Shown here in pieces: positions 1 through 6,271 of a stretch of DNA of 11,069 bases; position 1 is the stretch's first letter, and every line of letters begins with the position of its first letter. The position numbers were made by a program, and so were the translations under genes. A model generated the notes under the pieces. That model worked only from the letters and a program-made list of their open reading frames with translations. It searched no databases and was not told where the DNA came from. Source of the DNA: Bacteroidota bacterium (GTDB lineage Bacteria; Bacteroidota; Bacteroidia; Chitinophagales; Chitinophagaceae); NCBI GenBank assembly GCA_028877005.1, contig JAGWPI010000362.1:1-11069 (forward strand). The letters are read 5' to 3'.

Positions 1-1207
1 GAAGAAATCCTTCTTCTTTTCCTGCCAGTAAAAGATTTTGGTAATTGAATAGCTGCCAAGTTTGTCCCTCTGCCAATTGCTTAATGTTATTTTGGGTATA
101 GCTCAAATCATCTAAATGGTTAAATGGTAATTCATAAATACCATTTGATAAACCAAAATATATTTTTTGCTGATAGATAGTCAATGCATAGCCGCCTGCA
201 TCATTAAAAATAGGAGGATTAATATGCTTAATAGCGCTATTTAAAGGAATAAAAGAGATGCCATTTTCTAGGCCTACCCAAATATTATGAAACTGATCAG
301 CTAAAATACTTTTGATATTGTTATTTTGCAATCCATCATTTTTAGTAAATGTTTCAATTAATTCACCGTTTGGGGTAATGTGAAGTATACCATTATTGTA
401 GGTGCCAATTAAATAGGTGCCATTATTTAATTGAACAATGGACGTAAAATGCTGATGGTTAATATTAGTGAATAAATGATTGGAGCTTGTAATATTAAAA
501 GGCGTAATGTGGTTTTCTTGTAAAAGAAACATTCCATTTTTAGCTGTTGTTATTAAACTACCATTATTAAATGGTGCAATGCCGGTTATATAAAAGCCTT
601 GGGGTAATTGGTTGCCAGGTACTAATGTTTGCCATTGGTTATTAGAAAATACCATAATTCCCTTTTCCTCATCATGTGCAATTAATTGATTTTGATGTAG
701 ACCCATAAATCCCCAAGCTGACCAAGGTTGAAATACGGTAATTTTATTATTGTGGTAACGAAATATTTTGATGTTTGATCTAAAAAAAACATCGCTGCCA
801 AAATGTACAATATTCCAAATGTCTGCAAATTTCTGGTCTTCTGTATCTAACAAGCTTTTTAAAGAGATGTATGACAAATTGCCATTTTTATTAGTGGTAA
901 AATAGCCCATTTCATCTTGCCCACCCACATATAAACGGTTATCATTGCCAAAATCAAAAGACCAAACAATGGTTTTGTTAGGTAAAGGATATAATTTCCA
1001 GAAACTACCATCAAAAATGAGTACGCCCTCATTGTTGGCAAAATAAAACCGGCCCTGTTTATCTTGCAAAATTTTCCAGTTCTGGGTACCCGCATTATAG
1101 GTTTGCTTGGTAAAATTAACCACCTCTCTTTGCCCAATAAGCGATTGCGCATTACTAACCCATGCTGCCATTAAGAAAATAAGTAAGAAGTATATTTTTT
1201 TGGCCAT
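1..1207 (-). CDS. Exported beta-propeller sensor/regulator, N-terminal part (partial)
   Basis: The frame is open from an ATG at 1207 to the window edge, giving 402 codons with no stop, so the C-terminal part is missing. Residues 1-21 look like a Sec signal peptide (MAKK, then a hydrophobic run ending SNAQ). The rest has the periodic pattern of two-component-regulator propeller (Reg_prop) repeats. The clearest copy is at residues 290-320, with NDGL, then a 'IWVG-ENGI' strand; weaker copies end in FANNEGVLIFDG (56-67), YLIGTYNNGI (265-274) and IYFGLSNGIYEL (349-360). In Bacteroidota such propellers are the sensory half of hybrid two-component systems or of 'triple tyrosine motif' LuxR-type regulators. 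The N-terminus (residues 38-70) resembles the second group to me, but the deciding part is not visible. It is divergent from susC, the usual place for a PUL regulator, and probably binds a glucan breakdown product in the periplasm. A GATGTA half-site in reverse orientation overlaps its start codon. Confidence 0.85.
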   Translation of the reverse strand, partial: MAKKIYFLLIFLMAAWVSNAQSLIGQREVVNFTKQTYNAGTQNWKILQDKQGRFYFANNEGVLIFDGSFWKLYPLPNKTIVWSFDFGNDNRLYVGGQDEMGYFTTNKNGNLSYISLKSLLDTEDQKFADIWNIVHFGSDVFFRSNIKIFRYHNNKITVFQPWSAWGFMGLHQNQLIAHDEEKGIMVFSNNQWQTLVPGNQLPQGFYITGIAPFNNGSLITTAKNGMFLLQENHITPFNITSSNHLFTNINHQHFTSIVQLNNGTYLIGTYNNGILHITPNGELIETFTKNDGLQNNNIKSILADQFHNIWVGLENGISFIPLNSAIKHINPPIFNDAGGYALTIYQQKIYFGLSNGIYELPFNHLDDLSYTQNNIKQLAEGQTWQLFNYQNLLLAGKEEGFL

Positions 1208-1240
1208 ACATCTATATAATATGTATTAACTGAAGTGATT

Positions 1241-1318
1241 GATGTAGTGTTGATGTAATAAAAAACAGCATAAATATAGGCTTTTAAAGGAAAGATGTAG
1301 TATAGATGTAGTAAAAAA
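1241..1318 (+). promoter_or_regulatory. Pair of 25-bp direct repeats, probable activator operator
   Basis: Two copies lie at 1241-1265 and 1294-1318 and match at 22 of 25 positions. Each has two GATGTA half-sites 11 bp apart, followed by TAAAAAA. The copies are 53 bp apart, about five helical turns, so all four half-sites would face the same side of the DNA. The second copy ends two bases before the predicted -33 TTTG. A dimeric activator, plausibly the divergent propeller regulator, could bind here; that assignment is inference from position. A further single half-site in reverse orientation lies at 1207-1212. Confidence 0.65.
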
Positions 1319-1320
1319 TT

Positions 1321-1350
1321 TTTGCATGGTAAAATAGGTAGATAGCTTTA
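1321..1350 (+). promoter_or_regulatory. Predicted Bacteroidota-type promoter of the susC operon
   Basis: TTTG at 1321-1324 and TAGCTTTA at 1343-1350 are separated by 18 bp. This fits the Bacteroidota consensus (-33 TTTG, -7 TAnnTTTG) apart from the last base. It stands directly downstream of the second direct repeat and an A6T5 tract, as expected for an activated promoter. The start site would be near 1356-1360, leaving a leader of about 230 nt before susC. No better match was found closer to the gene, but the motif is short and the call is tentative. Confidence 0.45.
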
Positions 1351-1532
1351 CATTTTTAGAACGATTTGCCTTTTACACGCTTTTTTTCATTCATTGCTTG
1401 CTATGAAATATACTATTTGCCATATTGTTTTATCTAACCAATACACTCAAAAACAGAAAAGCCTCTGCTTTGGTTCTTTTTTATTTTATTCAAAAGTGCA
1501 TTTCTTATCATTCTATCATATACAAAAAATAC

Positions 1533-1545
1533 CGCCATTTTGGCG
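1533..1545 (+). repeat. Small perfect inverted repeat in the susC leader
   Basis: CGCCA and TGGCG flank a TTT loop, a 5-bp perfect stem in otherwise AT-rich sequence about 43 bp before the susC start. No T-run follows, so it is not an intrinsic terminator. It could be a small leader hairpin or a chance palindrome. Confidence 0.3.
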
Positions 1546-1587
1546 TAATTCTCGTCTTGTTTATTTATCACTACTAATTTCTTGCTT

Positions 1588-4500
1588 ATGAAACTAAAAT
1601 TGCGATTTTGGCTTTTTTTGGCCATTTTGTTTAGCACATCGCTTACCCTTAAGGCGCAGGTAATTAAAATTACCGGTAAGGTTATTAATCAGGTAACCGG
1701 TGTACCTATTGCAGGGGCAAGTATTGAAGTAAAAGGTACGCCCATTGTAACTGCCACTAATCAAGAAGGTAATTACACACTTTCATTGCCATCAAAAGGT
1801 AAAGTTTTGGTGGTAAAACATGTAGGTATGCAAACTATTGAACGCACCATTAATAATAGTGGTGTTGAGAATTTTGCTTTACAAGAAGCTGTTAATGATT
1901 TAAATGATGTTGTTGTAATTGGTTATGGCACCCAAAAAGTAACCAATGTATCGGGGGCCATTTCAGTTGTAAAAGCAGCCGATATTGAAAAGGCTAACCC
2001 GGTAAGAGTTGAGGATGCCATTCAGGGAAGAGCATCGGGTGTAAATATTATTCAAAGTGGATCACCGGGTGTAACTCCAACAGTGTTAATAAGGGGTATT
2101 CCTTCTTATTCCGGCTCTGATCCATTAGTTATTATTGATGGGGTGCAGCAATCTTTGGTTGATTTAAATTCATTGAGTCCATCAGATATTGAATCAATTA
2201 ACGTATTAAAAGATGCCGCTACCACTGCCATTTATGGTGTAAAGGGTGGAAATGGTGTTATTGTAGTTACTACTAAGTCGGGTAAACGAAACCAAAAAAC
2301 TCAATTTAATTTAAATGCCAATTATGGTACACAAGAAGTGGCCAATACTATTGGGGTATTAAATGCAACAGAATATGCTGCAATTGTGAATGAGGGGAGC
2401 ACTACATCTGGAGGTTCAGTTATTTTTCCCGATTTAAGCAAAGTTGGTGTAGGTACCAATTGGCAAAATCAAATTTTTCAAAAGGCACCATTACAACTGT
2501 ATTCCCTCTCAGTAAGTGGTGGTTCAGATAAAGTGTCTTATTTTCTTTCTGCTAACTATGCAGATCAGGCAGGGATTGTTGGCGGCGCAAGCAAGTCAGA
2601 CTATGCCAGAGGGAATTTTACTGCCAACTTAAATTTTCAATTAACACCTAAACTTAAATTTTTGGTAAATACTACCGGTGTTATTTTAAATTCAAAAGGG
2701 GTTGCCGAAAATTCCTTTAATAGTATTATAGGTGAAGCGCTAAATTTTGATCCTACTGTACCTATATTAAATACCGTACCCAATACCATAGGTAAATATG
2801 GTTTTAGTAATTTGTTATTGCAGGAAGTGCATAATCCATTAACCGATTTGGCCAATACATATAATAAAGATGCAGGTAATAAAATTTACGGCAAATTTGA
2901 GTTTCAATATGATGTAGTTAAAAACCTAAAATTAACAACCCGTTTTGGATATACAGCTTACAATGATAATGCAAAAGCATTTTATCCGTTAATATTTTAT
3001 GGTCCATTAAATGTAGATAATTCCCTCAATGCCGATGGTTCAACTGTTACTGGTCGGCATAATTCTGTATCATCTGTACGCAACAGTAATTTCAATTATC
3101 GTTGGGAAACCTTTGCCAATTATAATTTTAAATGGAAAGAAAATCACCATTTTGAAACAGTGGCAGGTATTGTTTTTTTGCGTAATTCAGGCAACCAAAT
3201 TGGTGTTTCCAGACAAGATGTGCCTTTTAATTCATGGACATTTGCTGATTATACTGCTGCTACCGGAGTTAATACAGCCACTAATACTAATGCACAAACC
3301 GGTTATTACTATGAATATTTTGGAAAAAACATTTCTTATTTTTCTAGAATTAATTATGATTACAAAGGAAGGTATTTAGCTTCTTTTAGTGCAAGAAGAG
3401 ATGGTTCATATGCATTTGGACAGAATAATAAATTCGGAAATTTCTTTGCCGGTTCTGCAGGATGGATTGTTTCTAAAGAAAATTTCTTCCATTCTAACTT
3501 TATTAATTTTCTGAAATTAAGAACCAGCTATGGTACAACTGGTAACGATGGTAATACCAGCCCACAAAGCACTACCATTATAACAGGTGGGCCCTATAAT
3601 AATATAGGCAATAGCAATGGTTATAGTTTTGGTAACAATTTTACACCAGGTTCTACACTCGGATCGCAAGCCAATCCCAATTTGGCTTGGGAAAAGCAAG
3701 CACAGTTTAATATAGGGTTTGATATGAACTTTTTTAATAACCGCTTTTCAATTACAGCCGATTATTATCAGAAAGACGTAAACGGATTGTTGTTTACACC
3801 CTCTCAATCATTGTATTTAGGAACCATACCTGCACCATTAGCTAATATTGGTTCAACTACCAGTAAAGGTATTGATGCGATGCTTTCTTATACTGATCAT
3901 ATTGGTAAAAATTTTCACATTAATACATCTGTTACTTTTACCACCTCTAAAAATTTGGTTACAGCAACCAATTCAGATAATACAGCAAGATTAGTGGGTG
4001 GAAGTTTCTTTAATGGGCAATCGCAAACAGTTACTGTTTTCGAAAAAGGGCAATCACCCGGTTATTTTTATGGTTATAAAACAGCCGGACTGTTTCAGTC
4101 AGCTTCAGATATTTCTAAATGGGCAGCACAACCAGGCGCACAACCCGGTGATATTAAATATGTTGATATAAATAAAGATGGTGTAATTGATAGCAAAGAC
4201 CAAACAAAAATTGGTGATCCTTTCCCCAAATTTACTATGGGTTGGGGGCTAAATTTAGAATATAAAAACTTCGACTTTTCTGCATTCCTCTATGCCTCTG
4301 TGGGTAATAATATTTATAGAGCGTATGAAAGAAATTCAAGTTTTACCAATAAGTTTAGAAGCATTTTAGATAGATGGACAGGCCCTGGAACAACCAATGA
4401 TGCCCGTTATCCCCGCTATTCATTTACCGATCCCAATAATAATGCAAGGGTATCTGATAGGTATGTAGAAGATGGTTCATTTGTAAAAATTAAAAATCTG

Positions 4501-4707
4501 GAATTAGGATATTCATTCCCCAAATCATTTGCTAAAAATGCATTTACAAAAGTGCGTATTTATATGCAGGTAAAAAATGCTTATACTTTTACCAAGTATT
4601 CTGGTTTTGATCCTGAAATTTCAGGCGGCATTTTAAATACCGGTGTTGATTTGGGCGCTTATCCTCAGGCCCGTTCTTACAACTTTGGTTTAGACCTTAG
4701 ATTTTAA
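1588..4707 (+). CDS. susC: SusC/RagA-family TonB-dependent outer-membrane glycan transporter
   Basis: This 1039-aa protein is a full-length member of the SusC family. It imports oligosaccharides through the outer membrane using TonB energy and forms a complex with the SusD protein encoded next. A signal peptide covers residues 1 to about 24 (ends LKAQ). A carboxypeptidase-regulatory-like domain follows at about 25-100 (ITGKVI, then AGASIEVKGT). Next are the TonB-box region with the family signature DVVVIGYGTQK (107-117) and the plug (about 118-232, with LIRGIPS, PLVIIDGV, IESINVLKDAA and NGVIVVTTKSG). The remainder is beta-barrel, ending in the aromatic FGLDLRF expected of an outer-membrane protein. 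An EF-hand-like loop, D860-x-N862-x-D864-G-x-I-D868, sits late in the barrel. I chose the ATG at 1588; a TTG six bases upstream is in frame but adds nothing and weakens the signal-peptide start. It is the first gene of the probable operon. Substrate beta-glucan is inferred from the GH16 genes downstream. Confidence 0.95.
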   Translation: MKLKLRFWLFLAILFSTSLTLKAQVIKITGKVINQVTGVPIAGASIEVKGTPIVTATNQEGNYTLSLPSKGKVLVVKHVGMQTIERTINNSGVENFALQEAVNDLNDVVVIGYGTQKVTNVSGAISVVKAADIEKANPVRVEDAIQGRASGVNIIQSGSPGVTPTVLIRGIPSYSGSDPLVIIDGVQQSLVDLNSLSPSDIESINVLKDAATTAIYGVKGGNGVIVVTTKSGKRNQKTQFNLNANYGTQEVANTIGVLNATEYAAIVNEGSTTSGGSVIFPDLSKVGVGTNWQNQIFQKAPLQLYSLSVSGGSDKVSYFLSANYADQAGIVGGASKSDYARGNFTANLNFQLTPKLKFLVNTTGVILNSKGVAENSFNSIIGEALNFDPTVPILNTVPNTIGKYGFSNLLLQEVHNPLTDLANTYNKDAGNKIYGKFEFQYDVVKNLKLTTRFGYTAYNDNAKAFYPLIFYGPLNVDNSLNADGSTVTGRHNSVSSVRNSNFNYRWETFANYNFKWKENHHFETVAGIVFLRNSGNQIGVSRQDVPFNSWTFADYTAATGVNTATNTNAQTGYYYEYFGKNISYFSRINYDYKGRYLASFSARRDGSYAFGQNNKFGNFFAGSAGWIVSKENFFHSNFINFLKLRTSYGTTGNDGNTSPQSTTIITGGPYNNIGNSNGYSFGNNFTPGSTLGSQANPNLAWEKQAQFNIGFDMNFFNNRFSITADYYQKDVNGLLFTPSQSLYLGTIPAPLANIGSTTSKGIDAMLSYTDHIGKNFHINTSVTFTTSKNLVTATNSDNTARLVGGSFFNGQSQTVTVFEKGQSPGYFYGYKTAGLFQSASDISKWAAQPGAQPGDIKYVDINKDGVIDSKDQTKIGDPFPKFTMGWGLNLEYKNFDFSAFLYASVGNNIYRAYERNSSFTNKFRSILDRWTGPGTTNDARYPRYSFTDPNNNARVSDRYVEDGSFVKIKNLELGYSFPKSFAKNAFTKVRIYMQVKNAYTFTKYSGFDPEISGGILNTGVDLGAYPQARSYNFGLDLRF

Positions 4708-4730
4708 TCATACTTAAAATACGAACAAAT

Positions 4731-6251
4731 ATGAAAAATTATTTAAAAATAGCCGGTGTTTTGAGTATCATTATCGTACTCGCTTCTTGTAAAAAATATA
4801 TCGACTATAACCCGCACGATGCTTATTTGGTAACCGCATTAGATTACTTACAATCTGAATCTGACTATCGCACAATGGAAGTAAGTGTGTATACACCCTT
4901 GCAATGGTTAAATCAAGTTGTACCTATTGGTGATATAGCTTCCGACAATTCGGTTTCAGGTGGTGAAAGTGCTTCTGATGTGTTAGATCTGCAGCAGATT
5001 GATGATTATACTTTAACCCCAGTAAATGGTACTTTAACCCAAATTTGGCAATATGCTTATGAGGGAGTTAATAGAGCTAATTATTTAACACAATACAAAG
5101 ACAAAAATCCGGCCGGTACAACCATCAACTTTACCGGTAAAGATGCCATGTATGGTGAAGTGTATTTTTTAAGAGCCTATTACTATTTTACTTTGGTTAA
5201 AATGTTTGGCGATGTACCATTGTTTACCGATAAGCGCTTAGACTTTTCAAATTCAGGAACATTAAAAAGATCTCCAAAAGCAGAAGTATACCAACAAATT
5301 GAAAATGATTTAAATGCAGCTATAGGCGTTTTACCCACTGTGCAGTTGCAGCAAGGACGCATTACCAAATATGCTGCACAGGCTTTATTAGGTAAAGTTT
5401 TTTTGTATCAAAACAAATATGATTCTGCAGCAACTGTGCTTCAAAGTGTTATTAATTCCAATGCTTTTTCATTAGTAAACAATTTTGCCTCTATTTTCCT
5501 AAAATCAGGAGAGAATGGACCTGAATCTGTTTTTGAAATTCAGTACACAAACACATCACCGTACTATCAATGGTCAAATGTATTACAAGGGCAAGGTAAT
5601 TATTCTGTTCAACAATGTGGTGTACGTAATTTAAAAGCAACTTCGCCTTTAATGCCTTATGCGCCCGGATGGAGCACTAACTTGCCTACCCAAAATTTAA
5701 ATAATGCATATGAAAACGGCGATCAACGTAAAGCAGCTACTTGTTTTGATATTGAGGCATATATTGCAGCTAATCCTACTTGGGGCATTACTTACCAAGT
5801 TGCACCTTATAAAAATACGGGATTATATAACCAAAAGTATTTGCCTCGTATAGGTGAAACCAGCGGCCAGCCAGAGCTAAACTACCTCAACAATTTTAGA
5901 ACCATTCGTTATGCAGATGTATTATTAATGGCTGCTGAAGCTTTAAATAAAGGTACAGCACCCAATGATGCTTTAGCTCGGCAATATTTAAATATGGTTC
6001 GAAGAAGAGCATTTCAAGTAAGTGATGCAAGTCATGATGTTACTTCTTCAGGCGCTGCATTGTATACTGCTATTTTAAATGAAAGAAGATTAGAATTAGC
6101 AATGGAGGGTGAACGTTTCTTCGATTTGGTAAGAACCGGCCAAGCAGCTACTGTATTAGCACCCAAATTTGTGGTGGGTAAAAATGAAGTATTCCCTATA
6201 CCGCAACAAGAAATTTTGGTTTCGGGATTAACTCAAAACCCAGGTTACTAA
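4731..6251 (+). CDS. susD: SusD/RagB-family surface glycan-binding lipoprotein
   Basis: This 506-aa lipoprotein is the partner of SusC; it forms the lid over the barrel and binds the glycan at the cell surface. The signal peptide ends in the lipobox LASC with C20 as the lipidated residue, followed by KK. Family hallmarks are visible: the helical GEVYFLRAYYYFTLVKMFGD segment (142-161), TPR-like helices around 183-245 (KAEVYQQIENDL, KVFLYQNKYDSA), and the C-terminal block RYADVLLMAAEAL (393-405), NERRLELAMEGERFFDLVRTG (450-470) and the terminal QNPGY. The length is typical. It starts 23 bp after susC with no Shine-Dalgarno sequence, as usual in this phylum, and is presumably co-transcribed. Specificity cannot be read from the sequence; the neighbouring GH16 enzymes suggest beta-glucan. 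Confidence 0.95.
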   Translation: MKNYLKIAGVLSIIIVLASCKKYIDYNPHDAYLVTALDYLQSESDYRTMEVSVYTPLQWLNQVVPIGDIASDNSVSGGESASDVLDLQQIDDYTLTPVNGTLTQIWQYAYEGVNRANYLTQYKDKNPAGTTINFTGKDAMYGEVYFLRAYYYFTLVKMFGDVPLFTDKRLDFSNSGTLKRSPKAEVYQQIENDLNAAIGVLPTVQLQQGRITKYAAQALLGKVFLYQNKYDSAATVLQSVINSNAFSLVNNFASIFLKSGENGPESVFEIQYTNTSPYYQWSNVLQGQGNYSVQQCGVRNLKATSPLMPYAPGWSTNLPTQNLNNAYENGDQRKAATCFDIEAYIAANPTWGITYQVAPYKNTGLYNQKYLPRIGETSGQPELNYLNNFRTIRYADVLLMAAEALNKGTAPNDALARQYLNMVRRRAFQVSDASHDVTSSGAALYTAILNERRLELAMEGERFFDLVRTGQAATVLAPKFVVGKNEVFPIPQQEILVSGLTQNPGY

Positions 6252-6271
6252 TCATTTAAAAACTGACAATT

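Larger units (their letters stand above)
1208..1587. other. Divergent intergenic region between regulator and susC
   Basis: This 380-bp stretch has no convincing gene. It contains the direct-repeat pair (1241-1318), a promoter-like element for susC (1321-1350), and a small inverted repeat (1533-1545). The remainder is AT-rich with no clear structure. Short open frames exist on both strands around 1394-1637 but look spurious. I see no tRNA, no recognisable riboswitch and no intrinsic terminator here. Confidence 0.8.

Noticed and set aside
859..1152. Minus-strand 97-codon open frame
   Set aside because: It lies in another frame inside the regulator gene, whose own frame is open over the full 1207 bases and encodes clear propeller repeats.
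1271..1278. TATATTTA on the minus strand as a -7 element for the regulator gene
   Set aside because: The match is plausible but there is no TTTG-like -33 element at a suitable distance, and such 8-mers are frequent in AT-rich DNA.
1582..1587. TTG start for susC six bases upstream of the ATG
   Set aside because: The ATG at 1588 gives a normal basic start to the signal peptide (MKLKLR); the TTG adds only two residues.
1394..1591. Open frame on the plus strand (ATG at 1403 gives 62 codons) whose stop overlaps the susC start as ATGA
   Set aside because: No domain, signal peptide or composition typical of a real gene, and a plausible promoter/leader occupies the region. Kept only as a remark in the leader finding.
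1434..1637. Minus-strand open frame across the susC start
   Set aside because: It overlaps the susC signal-peptide codons, has no recognisable features, and is probably a by-product of AT-rich sequence.
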